DNA from: Streptomyces sp. NBC_00461
Lineage (GTDB): Bacteria > Actinomycetota > Actinomycetes > Streptomycetales > Streptomycetaceae
DNA: 64,000 nucleotides
Assembly (NCBI RefSeq): GCF_036013935.1
Contig: NZ_CP107902.1
Location: 4,373,001-4,437,000, forward strand
Direction of reading: 5' to 3'
The position numbers and the translations under genes were made by a program. The notes beneath the pieces were generated by a model that saw nothing but the letters and a program-made list of their open reading frames with translations, made no database searches and was not told where the DNA came from. This document shows positions 44,955-53,210 of the stretch, in pieces (position 1 is the stretch's first letter; every line of letters begins with the position of its first letter).

Positions 44955-45012
44955 GTCGGCCGGCGGCGCGGTGCTCCCGCCCCGAGCACGGCACCACACG
45001 CCGCCGGCCGAC
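44955..45012. terminator. Hairpin terminator after the cyclase gene
   Basis: GTCGGCCGGCGG (44955-44966) pairs with CCGCCGGCCGAC (45001-45012) and encloses a second small stem (GTGCTC...GAGCAC). It begins 6 bases after the stop. The remaining sequence to 45353 holds a repeat (45024) and an AT-richer stretch near 45220, but no supported gene. Confidence 0.72.
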
Positions 45013-45023
45013 TCCGGCGCACC

Positions 45024-45064
45024 CTCCCCCACTCTCGACTTCGGTCGAGCGGGGAGGCCCCCAT
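45024..45064. repeat. Dispersed GC-rich repeat element, family B
   Basis: CTCCCCCACTCTCGAC, a TTCG loop and GTCGAGCGGGG form a hairpin. The same element, inverted, lies inside the coding sequence of the proline-rich protein at 58576-58616. It is a common Streptomyces intergenic repeat, from memory. Confidence 0.62.
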
Positions 45065-45353
45065 CGACCCCTCTTGGCCCTGAGGGAGCCGACGCCGAAT
45101 CACGACTCGCACTCGTCGAGGGCTCCCGTCACCGAAGCCCTCGTCGTCCCCTCACGGCGAATCGCTAACCACAAGCGTGATCAAACGGACACGACGCGTC
45201 AACACCCGTACGGGGATTTATTACTTAAGCCCTATTTGCCATGGGCGCGCACAGAAGCACATCCCGGCGCATCACTCCGCGCCGGTCACGGCCTGACAGC
45301 GGTTTCTGCACCCGTACACCGCGGCTGACGGACCTTCGGCGCCCGTGCGCCGG

Positions 45354-45830
45354 TCACACCGCCTCGAACGCGAGCCCTTCGTACGCCGGAGCGCCGCCCA
45401 TGCAGGTTTCCGCGGCCTGACGGGACTGTGCGCAGCGGTCGAGTTCGCACCAGATGCGCTTGCCCGCGCCCTCGGGGCTCCAGCCCCAGCGGTCGGCCAG
45501 TCCGTCGACGAGGGCGAGACCACGGCCCCCGGTCGCGTCGCCGTCGGCACACCGGGGCACGGGAGCCCGGTCGCTGGTGTCCGCCACCTCAAGACGGACC
45601 GTGGCCGACTCCCCGGCCACGCCGGGCAGGGACAGCCTCAGCACAGCCGGACAGCCGGTGTGCACCACAGCGTTGGTGACCAGTTCGGAGACGAGCAGGA
45701 TCAGCGTCTCGGCGAGCGGCTCGTCGACCTCTATCCCGGACCCGGCGAGGCGGGAACGCGCCCACTTCCGGGCTCGCCCCACCTCCGCGGGGTCGGGCCG
45801 GACTTCCAGCTGCACCTGAAGCACCTGCAC
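45354..45830 (-). CDS. Anti-sigma-factor-type HATPase (ATP-binding serine kinase-like)
   Basis: The 158-residue GHKL ATPase has LILLVSELVTNAVVHTG (N box), RLEVADTSDRAP (G1) and GGRGLALVDGLADRWG (G2), as in RsbW/SpoIIAB relatives. Streptomyces has dozens, often beside XRE/DUF397 genes. A truncated XRE-like frame is divergent from it at 46048. GTG 45830. Confidence 0.88.
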   Translation of the reverse strand: MQVLQVQLEVRPDPAEVGRARKWARSRLAGSGIEVDEPLAETLILLVSELVTNAVVHTGCPAVLRLSLPGVAGESATVRLEVADTSDRAPVPRCADGDATGGRGLALVDGLADRWGWSPEGAGKRIWCELDRCAQSRQAAETCMGGAPAYEGLAFEAV

Positions 45831-46047
45831 CGCTCACACCATCCGAACCGGCGGACACATGACCTCGCGCCACGCGCGCGCCGCGACGAGGGCCACGATC
45901 GTAGCCATTTTCTGCATGACCAGGACAACAGCCAGTGCAGAGCCCAGAGCCAGGGTCACGGAACGTGAATCCCTTACGAGACAGCATGGTTGACGTACAG
46001 TCACCCCAACAAGCGCTTCGGGCATATTCCAGCGCGAAGGAGTACCC

Positions 46048-46194
46048 GTGCGGCATACTGTGCGACGCTCGTTGCGGGGAGTCGAACAGGCCGGTTCTGG
46101 CATCACCCCAAGGGCAACACCGGCACGGCTCGTGCTCGGAACCACTCGCATCCCACAGAAGGTACCGGAGCGGGACGCCGACTCCAGGACGTGA
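46048..46194 (+). pseudogene. Truncated XRE-type regulator N-terminus (possible)
   Basis: A GTG at 46048 follows a strong GAAGGAG ribosome-binding site at spacing 5. The 48-residue frame ends TPARLVLGTTRIPQKVPER. TPARLVLG-like sequence commonly precedes the first helix of XRE/DUF5753 regulators, and such genes are typically divergent from a HATPase, as here. The helix-turn-helix and the rest are missing. It could also be a genuine small protein. Confidence 0.4.
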
Positions 46195-46302
46195 CGGGTC
46201 ACGCCTAGGACACAACCCGGTATCAACGCTCTGTAATTCCGGTATGCCACAATCCGCGACATCTGCGAGGGCCGCTTCCGCGACAGCCCAGGCCGGCGCC
46301 CC

Positions 46303-47235
46303 TCAGGTCACCAGATCGGCCGCGAGCAGCTCCTCACTCTCCGTAACGCCACCGCCACGTTGCGCCCGCACCCGCGCCCGCTTGAGAAGCAGATGCACCT
46401 CGCATTCCCAGGTGAAGCCCATGCCGCCGTGCACTTGGAGGCAGTCGCGGGCGCCGCGCTCGGCGGCCTCGTCGGCCAGCAGCCGGGCCGCGGCGATGTC
46501 GACCCGGTCGGCGGTGACGGCGGCGGCGTAGACGGCCGCACGGGCCACCTCGGTGCGTACGAGCATCTGCGCGCACAGGTGCTTGACGGCCTGGAAGGCT
46601 CCGATCGGCTGCCCGAACTGCTCGCGGGTCCGGGCGTGTTGCACGGCCAGTTCGCACGCACGCGCGGCCGTGCCGAGCTGCTCGGCCGCGGTGAGGAGGA
46701 TGCCGAGGGGATCGGGGACGGCCGGCGCCGGCACCCGGTGCAGGGGGGTGAGCGGGTCCACGGAGTTCATCGGTACGGCCCCCTCGGCGCCCGGCCGCAC
46801 GACATCGGCTTCCTCCATCCACTCCACGAGCCTGCCGTCGGCGGCGGCGACGACCGTCTCCCCGGTGGCCGCACCCTCCACCTCCCCGGCCGCGAGGTGG
46901 GTGGCCAGGAGCGGCCCGGGCACCAACGCCCGCCCGGCCTCCTCGAACGCCAACACGGCCTCCGGCAGCCCGAGTCCGGCCCCTCCGTCCGCCTCGGGCA
47001 GTCGCAGAGAGAAGAAGCCCAAGTCGCCGAGAGCCCGCCACAGGGCCCGGTCGAGACGGAACTGGGAATCGCCGGGCTGTGCAGCAGCGCCCTGAAGGGG
47101 CGCGGGGTTGTATACATCAGCGGCTCCGCCGCGGGGCGCGACCAGCCACGACGATCGCGCAGACGACCGACGACCGACGACACCCCGCACAGCGGCCTGC
47201 AATGCCCGTTGCTCCTCCGTCAGTTGAAACCGCAC
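46303..47235 (-). CDS. Acyl-CoA dehydrogenase, short subunit type, with repeat-derived insertion
   Basis: The 310-residue ACAD has LGDLGFFSLRLPEADGGAGL, EQFGQPIGAFQAVKHLCAQML and a C-terminal GGMGFTWECEVHLLLKRA. It lacks part of the middle beta domain, as in the small partners of heteromeric FadE pairs. Residues about 28-49 (WLVAPRGGAADVYNPAP) are encoded by a family A repeat (47091-47152) read in frame, so the N-terminal helix is split. Start GTG 47235, 3 bases after the upstream gene's stop. Confidence 0.83.
   Translation of the reverse strand: MRFQLTEEQRALQAAVRGVVGRRSSARSSWLVAPRGGAADVYNPAPLQGAAAQPGDSQFRLDRALWRALGDLGFFSLRLPEADGGAGLGLPEAVLAFEEAGRALVPGPLLATHLAAGEVEGAATGETVVAAADGRLVEWMEEADVVRPGAEGAVPMNSVDPLTPLHRVPAPAVPDPLGILLTAAEQLGTAARACELAVQHARTREQFGQPIGAFQAVKHLCAQMLVRTEVARAAVYAAAVTADRVDIAAARLLADEAAERGARDCLQVHGGMGFTWECEVHLLLKRARVRAQRGGGVTESEELLAADLVT
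47091..47152. repeat. Family A repeat variant inside an acyl-CoA dehydrogenase gene
   Basis: GAAGGGGCGCGGGG, CGGCTCCGCCGCGGGG and GCGCGACCAGCCACGAC are the conserved blocks. The element keeps the dehydrogenase frame open, adding about 21 codons. Confidence 0.6.
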
Positions 47236-47238
47236 AGC

Positions 47239-48372
47239 TCACCTCCCCTTCGGCAGCCCAAGAATCCGCTCGGCGACGATGTTCCGCTGAATCTGCGAGG
47301 TCCCCGCCGCGATGGTGTACGACAGCGCCGACAGCCGGTCGAGCATCCAGGGCCGACCCAAGTCCAGCGAGTCCGGCCCAAGAACCTCCGCCGCCGCGTC
47401 GTACAGCTCCTGCCGGGCGTGCGAATAGCTCAACTTGAAGACCGAACCCCCCACTCCCGGCACACCGCCGGAGGCCTCCGCCTCGCTCACGTTCCACTGC
47501 GTCAGCCGCCACAGCGCCCGGAACTCGGCGTTCAGCCTGCCCAGCCGTCGCCGGAGCGCGGAATCGTCCCAGCGCCCGTTCCTACGAGCCTCGGCGGCGA
47601 GTTCGCCCAGCACGCGCCGGCATGCCACGACCTCGCCCACGAAGGCCGTGCCGCGCTCGAAGGACAGCGTCACCATCGTCACGCGCCAGCCGTCGTCCTC
47701 GTCCCCGACCCGGTTCGTCACCGGCACGCGCACGTCGTCGAGGAACACCTCGGCGAACTCGGCGGACCCGGCGAGGGTCCGCAGCGGCCGTACGGTGATC
47801 CCCGGGGCGTTCATGGGCATGGCGAGCCAGGTGATGCCCCTGTGCTTCGGCGCGCCCGGATCCGTGCGGACCAACAGCTCGCACCAGTCGGCCACTTCGG
47901 CGTGCGAGGTCCAGATCTTGGACCCGCTCACCACGTAGTCGTCGCCGTCCCTACGCGCGCGCGTGCGCAGTGCCGCGAGGTCGGAACCGGCGTCCGGTTC
48001 GCTGAAGCCCTGGCACCAGACCTCCTCTCCACGCAGGATCGGCGGCAGCCAGCGCGCCCGCTGCTCGGGTGTTCCCTCGGCGGCGATGGTCGGCCCGGCG
48101 TGCAGCAGCCCGACGAAGTTCGCGCCCACGTAGGGCGCGCCGGCCTTCTCGGTCTCCTCCAGGAAGATCAGCCGCGTGGTCGGGGAGGCGTCCCAGTGGA
48201 CGTCGGCGTACCCGGCGTCGTACAGCATCCGCTGCCAGCCGAGGTCGTGGGCCCGGCGCGCCGGCCAGTCGTCCGGGGACGGCTTCGGCGGCAGGGTCGG
48301 CAGCACCTTGCCGAGCCACTCCCGCAGCCTCGCCCGGAACTCCTCCTCCTCGGAGGTGTACGAGAGGTCCAT
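47239..48372 (-). CDS. Acyl-CoA dehydrogenase (large partner of a heteromeric pair)
   Basis: The 377-residue ACAD has WCQGFSEPDAGSDLAALRTRA, YVVSGSKIWTSHAEVADWCEL, LAGSAEFAEVFLDDVRV and the C-terminal GTSQIQRNIVAERILGLPKG. With the short ACAD 3 bases downstream it forms a pair like ChsE1/ChsE2 or FadE-type alpha2beta2 enzymes. ATG 48372 lies 8 bases after the amidohydrolase stop. Confidence 0.9.
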   Translation of the reverse strand: MDLSYTSEEEEFRARLREWLGKVLPTLPPKPSPDDWPARRAHDLGWQRMLYDAGYADVHWDASPTTRLIFLEETEKAGAPYVGANFVGLLHAGPTIAAEGTPEQRARWLPPILRGEEVWCQGFSEPDAGSDLAALRTRARRDGDDYVVSGSKIWTSHAEVADWCELLVRTDPGAPKHRGITWLAMPMNAPGITVRPLRTLAGSAEFAEVFLDDVRVPVTNRVGDEDDGWRVTMVTLSFERGTAFVGEVVACRRVLGELAAEARRNGRWDDSALRRRLGRLNAEFRALWRLTQWNVSEAEASGGVPGVGGSVFKLSYSHARQELYDAAAEVLGPDSLDLGRPWMLDRLSALSYTIAAGTSQIQRNIVAERILGLPKGR

Positions 48373-48380
48373 GGGCGGGG

Positions 48381-49574
48381 CTACTTGTCGAAGTCCAGGT
48401 CGAGCATGCGGATCGCGTTGCCCCGCATCAGCTTGTAGACCGTCTCGTCGTCGAGGCCCTTCACATGGTCGAGGGCGACCTCCTTGGTGTGCGGAAAGGT
48501 CGAGTCGACGTGCGGATAGTCGGTCTCGAAGGTGGCGTTGTCCCGGCCCACCACGTCCAGCGAGGCGACCCCGTGCTTGTCTCGGAAGAAGCAGCAGAAG
48601 ATCTGCCGGTAGTAGTACGTCGACGGGGGCTCCGGGACCAGGTCCCGCACCCCGCCCCACGCCCGGTGCTCCTCCCAGACGTCGTCGGCGCGTTCCAGGG
48701 CGTACGGGATCCAGCCCATCTGCCCTTCGGAGTAGGCGAGTTTGAGGCGCGGGAACTTCACCAGCACCCCGCTGAACAGGTAGTCCATCATCGAGGCCAT
48801 GGCGTTGTTGAAGCTCAGCGACGCCTGGACGGCGGGTGGCGCGTCCGGGGAGGCGGCCGGCATCTGCGAGCTGCTGCCGATGTGCATGTTGACGACCGTC
48901 CCGGTCTCCTGGCAGACCGCGAAGAACGGGTCCCAGTAGCCGGAGTGGATGGAGGGCAGCCCGAGGTAGGTGGGGATCTCGGAGAAGGTCACCGCCTTCA
49001 CCCCGCGCGCGGCGTTGCGCCGGATCTCGGCGACCGCCAGGTCGATGTCCCACAGGGGAATCAGACACAGCGGGATCAGCCGGCCCCCGCTGTCCCCGCA
49101 CCACTCCTCCACCATCCAGTCGTTGTAGGCGCGCACACAGGCCAGCGCGACCTCCTTGTCGTGCGCCTCGGCGAAGGTCTGGCCGCAAAAACGCGGGAAG
49201 GAGGGGAAGCAGAGGCTGGCCTCGACGTGGTTGAGGTCCATGTCCTCCAGGCGTGCCTTGGGGTCCCAGCAGCCGCGCCGCATCTCCGCTCTGGTGATCC
49301 CCTCCAGGGTCATCTCGTCGCGGTCGAAGCCGACGGCGGCGATGTTGCGCTTGTACGGGAACTTCAGGTCCTCGTAGATCCACCAGTCGGTCGGCTGGCC
49401 CTCCGGGTCCATGGTGATCCGGTATTTGCCGGCGACGTAGGCGAGTTCGCCGATCCCGGCGGTGAGGGCCTGTGGGCCGCGGTCGCGGTACTTCTGGGGC
49501 AGCCAGGTCTCGAAGAGGTGCGCGGGCTCGATCACATGGTCGTCGACGCTGATGACGCGGGGCAGTTCGGTCAT
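48381..49574 (-). CDS. Amidohydrolase-family metal-dependent hydrolase
   Basis: The 397-residue TIM-barrel enzyme has ISVDDHVIEPAHLFETWLP (N-terminal metal motif), a central NMHIGSSSQ and a C-terminal ETDYPHVDSTFPH with the catalytic Asp. It belongs to the amidohydrolase_2 branch that includes decarboxylases and C-C hydrolases. It is paralogous to 1-662. First gene of an operon with two acyl-CoA dehydrogenases; operator site 10 lies 29 bases upstream. ATG 49574 with GGAGGGG. Confidence 0.9.
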   Translation of the reverse strand: MTELPRVISVDDHVIEPAHLFETWLPQKYRDRGPQALTAGIGELAYVAGKYRITMDPEGQPTDWWIYEDLKFPYKRNIAAVGFDRDEMTLEGITRAEMRRGCWDPKARLEDMDLNHVEASLCFPSFPRFCGQTFAEAHDKEVALACVRAYNDWMVEEWCGDSGGRLIPLCLIPLWDIDLAVAEIRRNAARGVKAVTFSEIPTYLGLPSIHSGYWDPFFAVCQETGTVVNMHIGSSSQMPAASPDAPPAVQASLSFNNAMASMMDYLFSGVLVKFPRLKLAYSEGQMGWIPYALERADDVWEEHRAWGGVRDLVPEPPSTYYYRQIFCCFFRDKHGVASLDVVGRDNATFETDYPHVDSTFPHTKEVALDHVKGLDDETVYKLMRGNAIRMLDLDFDK

Positions 49575-49603
49575 GGTCCCCTCCACCTGGTACTGACCAA
49601 TTT

Positions 49604-49618
49604 CTGATGGTCCGTCAG
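49604..49618. promoter_or_regulatory. Palindromic operator (site 10) before the amidohydrolase operon
   Basis: CTGATGGTCCGTCAG has one arm mismatch. It is one of two sites in the 163-base divergent region between the amidohydrolase and the AMP-ligase. Confidence 0.7.
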
Positions 49619-49693
49619 ATCTCGATATGCCTAGCAGGCTAGCCCCACCCCCCTGGACCGACAAGGCGCCGAGCCCTACGCTCTGCCCACGAT

Positions 49694-49708
49694 CTGACGA
49701 TTCGTCAG
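49694..49708. promoter_or_regulatory. Palindromic operator (site 11) before the AMP-ligase
   Basis: CTGACGATTCGTCAG lies 29 bases upstream of the ligase GTG at 49738. Each of the two divergent genes therefore has its own site, each 29 bases from the start codon. Confidence 0.7.
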
Positions 49709-49737
49709 CTCCAAGCCAGCTCCACAAGGGGGCCGCC

Positions 49738-51252
49738 GTGAACGACACCGCCCACGCGCTCAGCTCGTCCCGCACCCTCTGGGAACTTCTCGCCCGCCGC
49801 GCCGACCTCACCCCGGACCGCCCGGTCCTCCTCCAGGACGACCGCTCCCTGAGCTTCGGCGAGTTGTGCGCGCGTGCCGAGCGCGTGGCGGCCGGCCTGT
49901 ACGACATGGGCGTGCGCCCCGGCACCGTCGTCGCCTGGCAGCTGCCCACCCGCATCGAGACGGCCCTGCTGTCCTTCGCGCTGGCCCGCCTGGGCGCCGT
50001 ACAGACCCCGGTCATCCCCTTCTACCGGGACCGTGAAGTCGCCTTCGCGCTGCGGGAGTCGAAGGCCGAGTACTTCGCCGTGCCCGGCGAGTGGCGCGGC
50101 TTCGACCACACCGGGATGGCGCGGCGGCTGGGGGCGAAGGGGATCTTCGAGGCGTACGACGCTGCCGGGCTGCCCGACGGTGATCCGTCCGTGCTGCCCG
50201 CCCCGCCCTCCGACGGCACCTCCGTGCGCTGGATCTACTGGACCTCCGGCACGACCTCCGACCCCAAGGGCGTCCTGCACACGGACCGCTCGCTGATCGC
50301 GGGCGGCTCGTGCCTCGCGCACGCGCTGCACCTGTCGGCGGACGACGTGGGTTCGATGGCGTTCCCGTACGCGCACATCGCCGGTCCCGACTACACCGTC
50401 ATGCTGCTGCTGTACGGCTTCCCCGCGGTGATGTTCGAGCAGTTCGCGCTGCCGGACGCCCTGGAGGGCTACCGCCGGCACGGGGTGACGGTGGCGGGCG
50501 GGTCGACGGCGTTCTACTCGATGTTCCTCGCCGAGCAGCGCAAGCAGCCGGGGTCGAAGGTCATCCCGTCCCTACGGCTGCTCGCGGGCGGCGGGGCGCC
50601 GAAGCCGCCGGAGGTGTACCACGCCGTCGTACGGGAGATGGGGGTGCAGCTCACGCACGGGTACGGGATGACCGAGGTGCCGATGATCACCATGGGGGCG
50701 CCGGACGACACCACGGAGAACCTGGCGACCACGGAGGGGCGGCCGCCGGAGGGGATGGAGATACGCGTCGTGGGCGGGGAGGTACGGCTGCGCGGGGAGG
50801 CCGTCTGTCAGGGGTATCTGGACCCCGCGCAGACCGCGGAGGCCTTCGACGCGGAGGGGTTCCTGCGGACCGGTGACCTGGGACACCTGACCGCGAGCGG
50901 GCATCTGGTGCTCACCGGCCGGCTCAAGGACGTGATCATCCGCAAGGGCGAGAACATCTCGGCGAAGGAGATCGAGGACCTGCTGGCCGCCCACCCGGCC
51001 GTCGGGGACGTCGCCGTGATCGGACTGCCGGACGCGGAGCGCGGGGAGCGGGTCTGCGCGGTGGTGGAACAGCCGCCGGGGGCCGACGGGTTGACGCTGG
51101 CCGCCGTCACCTCGTACCTGCGCGCGGAAGGGCTGTCCGTGCACAAGCTGCCGGAGCAGCTGGAGGTGGTGGACGCCCTTCCGCGCAACGACACGCTGCG
51201 GAAGGTGCTCAAGTACAAGCTGCGCGAGCGCTATTCGGGGACCGTGAAGTAG
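49738..51252 (+). CDS. Acyl-CoA synthetase (AMP-forming, class I adenylate-forming)
   Basis: The 504-residue ligase has IYWTSGTTSDPKGVLHT (P-loop), HGYGMTEVPM, GFLRTGDLGHL, GRLKDVIIRKGENISAKEIE (hinge) and a C-terminal Lys in TLRKVLKYKL. It activates a carboxylic acid to its CoA ester. Substrate is unknown; the pattern resembles cyclohexanecarboxylate/medium-chain ligases. GTG 49738 after AAGGGGG. Its 3' end overlaps the convergent EF-hand gene by 22 bases. Confidence 0.88.
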   Translation: MNDTAHALSSSRTLWELLARRADLTPDRPVLLQDDRSLSFGELCARAERVAAGLYDMGVRPGTVVAWQLPTRIETALLSFALARLGAVQTPVIPFYRDREVAFALRESKAEYFAVPGEWRGFDHTGMARRLGAKGIFEAYDAAGLPDGDPSVLPAPPSDGTSVRWIYWTSGTTSDPKGVLHTDRSLIAGGSCLAHALHLSADDVGSMAFPYAHIAGPDYTVMLLLYGFPAVMFEQFALPDALEGYRRHGVTVAGGSTAFYSMFLAEQRKQPGSKVIPSLRLLAGGGAPKPPEVYHAVVREMGVQLTHGYGMTEVPMITMGAPDDTTENLATTEGRPPEGMEIRVVGGEVRLRGEAVCQGYLDPAQTAEAFDAEGFLRTGDLGHLTASGHLVLTGRLKDVIIRKGENISAKEIEDLLAAHPAVGDVAVIGLPDAERGERVCAVVEQPPGADGLTLAAVTSYLRAEGLSVHKLPEQLEVVDALPRNDTLRKVLKYKLRERYSGTVK

Positions 51253-51743
51253 CGGGCGAACGCCGGGACGATCTCCGCCTCGCCGACCCTGCCGTCGCCG
51301 TCGGCGTCGAGCGCGGCGGCGGAGGCGAGGGCGATGTCCTCGCTCACACCCAGGATTCTCAGTACGCGCGCGGTGTCCTCGACGGTGGCCGCTCCGTCGC
51401 CGTCGGTGTCGGCGATGTCGAGGGCCGCGTGCAGGAAGGGGCGGGCGATCTCCGCGAACCGGTCGGGGTTGTCACGCAGGCGCTTGACCGCGCCGTACAC
51501 GAACTCGTCCCGGTTGATGCGCTGGTCGCCGTCCCGGTCCGCTATCCCGGCCATGCCCTGCCAGAACGCCTCGGCGCCCGCGTACAGCGCCTGCCCCTTG
51601 TCGGAGCGTGCCGCGGTGCCGAACTCGGCGAGCAGCGCCTTGGCGGCTCCGCTGAAGTCCTCGCGGTCGATATAGCCGTTGCCGTCCTGGTCGAAGGTGG
51701 CGAACCGGGCGGCGATCCTGCGCTCGTACTCGCTGCTGACCAT
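51231..51743 (-). CDS. EF-hand calcium-binding protein (calerythrin/CabC-like)
   Basis: The 170-residue protein has four EF-hand loops: DQDGNGYIDREDF, DRDGDQRINRDEF, DTDGDGAATVEDT and DADGDGRVGEAEI. This is the architecture of Streptomyces CabC-type Ca2+ buffers that influence aerial hyphae and spore germination. ATG 51743. It overlaps the ligase's 3' end. Confidence 0.9.
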   Translation of the reverse strand: MVSSEYERRIAARFATFDQDGNGYIDREDFSGAAKALLAEFGTAARSDKGQALYAGAEAFWQGMAGIADRDGDQRINRDEFVYGAVKRLRDNPDRFAEIARPFLHAALDIADTDGDGAATVEDTARVLRILGVSEDIALASAAALDADGDGRVGEAEIVPAFARYFTVPE

Positions 51744-51895
51744 GTCTCTTCGAGCCGCCTTACTCACGTCGGGGTCTATCTGGACGGAGCGTACGACGCG
51801 CCGGGCCCTCCAAGCGCGGGAAAGCGACGCTTGTGCCAAGACCGAGGGAATTTTGCGACAACGATGTGGCAGACGGCTCCGGCGACGCTACGCGG

Positions 51896-51946
51896 AGATC
51901 CGATCTGGACGGAGATCGGACCTGGACGGGGATCGGGCCTAGGCGG
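51896..51946. repeat. Three 17-bp imperfect tandem repeats
   Basis: Copies AGATCCGATCTGGACGG, AGATCGGACCTGGACGG and GGATCGGGCCTAGGCGG run head to tail. The last covers the stop codon of the STAS gene (51939-51941). Confidence 0.7.
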
Positions 51947-52319
51947 AGAGCGGACCGGCTTCTTCGGCGACGGCGTCCTCCAGGTCGGCGTACACGTCGA
52001 ACAGGCGGCGGACGCCCAGCGCGCCGAGGACGCGGTTGACGTGGGAGCCGTCGACCGCGCCCTGCGCCGGGAGGATCAGGCGCAGGCGGCCCTGGCAGGA
52101 GCGGATCAGCCGGCGGGAGGCGATGAGCACTCCGACGCCGCTGGAGTCGCAGAAGAAGACGTCGTCGAGGTCCAGCACGAGACTGTGCCGCCCCTCGGCC
52201 ACCACGTCATGCACGTGCTGCCGTAGCGTCGGCGATGTCACGAGATCCAGTTCGCCGGACACCCGGAGCACGGCCCATTCGCCCTGATCGACGCAGGTCA
52301 CTTTGAACGTCACCACCAT
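51939..52319 (-). CDS. STAS-domain anti-sigma-factor antagonist
   Basis: The 126-residue protein has VLRVSGELDLVTSPTLRQHV and DLDDVFFCDSSGVGVLIASRR, in which the DSSG Ser is the usual phosphorylation site of SpoIIAA/RsbV relatives. It would bind a HATPase anti-sigma factor when dephosphorylated. ATG 52319 is very close to GAAGGG; the GTG at 52313 is an alternative start. The 309-base region to 52628, divergent from the sigma gene, is AT-richer and must hold both promoters, but I cannot fix them. Confidence 0.88.
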   Translation of the reverse strand: MVVTFKVTCVDQGEWAVLRVSGELDLVTSPTLRQHVHDVVAEGRHSLVLDLDDVFFCDSSGVGVLIASRRLIRSCQGRLRLILPAQGAVDGSHVNRVLGALGVRRLFDVYADLEDAVAEEAGPLSA

Positions 52320-52628
52320 GCCCTTCGCTCGCCGGAACCCCCGCAACCGGAAGCCGTACCTTCGCTTCCTTGCAGCGCGGCTGCCCAGCGGCGGTTCCCT
52401 GAAACACGGGGCCGAAAACGGAAACCGATCAGAAGAGGCTTGTTTTAGTCGTCTTCGATCCTATTCGATCAGATCTGAACCGGGTAGGTGACCGTCCACT
52501 ATCACCTGCGGCTGGTCGGGGGGCGCTCATTGCGACAAAGGGGCGTGCACTGTCAGACGTGCCGACTACATTCGATGAGACGGTGGACGCAGACTGGGCC
52601 GAGGCACGGGCAGGGGTGAGGGAGCCGG

Positions 52629-53210
52629 ATGGCGAAGAAGGACACACCGCCCCGCTGGGACCGCAGGATGCAGCAGCGACTCGCACGCGGTGAGGCGGCC
52701 GCCCTCGGCGAGCTCTACGACCGGTTCGCCTCGCTCGTGCACGGCCTCGCCCACCGCGTCCTCGGCGACGAGCGCGCGGCCGACGGCATCACCCGCGACG
52801 TCTTCGCTCACGTCTGGGAGCACCCCGAGGCGTACGACCCCCGGACGGGTCCCCTGCGGTCCTGGGTCGCCACGCTGACGCACCGCCTCGCCGTGCAGCG
52901 ACTGCGGGCCACCGAGACCGCCGCCCTGGCCCAGGGCTCGGGCGGTTCCGCCGAGGACCTGGAGCGAAGGGTGCGCCGCGCCTCGGTCGCCGCCCGCGCC
53001 GACTACATCGTGCAGTCCATGCCCGTCCCGCTGCGGGCCGCCCTGGAGCTGGCCTACTTCCAGCGCCGCGACTACCGCCAGACCGCGGTCGACCTCGGCG
53101 TCACCGAGGACGAGGCCCGCCGCCGGCTCCGTCTGGGCCTGCAGCTGCTGTCCACCGCCCACGACGCCGGCGCACCCGGGTCACCTCCCGGTTACGGGGG
53201 TGCGGCGTGA
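52629..53210 (+). CDS. ECF-type RNA polymerase sigma factor
   Basis: The 193-residue protein has sigma region 2 (LGELYDRFASLVHGLAHRVLG, DVFAHVWEHPEAYDP, SWVATLTHRLAV) and region 4 (LRAALELAYFQRRDYRQTAVDLG). GTGA overlap couples it to the zinc-finger anti-sigma gene. It would be held inactive by that protein until a signal appears. ATG 52629 with GGAG. Confidence 0.9.
   Translation: MAKKDTPPRWDRRMQQRLARGEAAALGELYDRFASLVHGLAHRVLGDERAADGITRDVFAHVWEHPEAYDPRTGPLRSWVATLTHRLAVQRLRATETAALAQGSGGSAEDLERRVRRASVAARADYIVQSMPVPLRAALELAYFQRRDYRQTAVDLGVTEDEARRRLRLGLQLLSTAHDAGAPGSPPGYGGAA

Noticed and set aside
45990..46004. TTGACGTACAGTCAC as a twelfth operator
   Set aside because: Four mismatches to the consensus and it is not next to an acyl-CoA gene start, so likely chance.
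45834..46262. 142-codon reverse-strand frame with a hydrophobic stretch
   Set aside because: Unusual Cys/Arg-rich composition, no ribosome-binding site and overlap with a frame that has a strong one. I could not support it as a gene.
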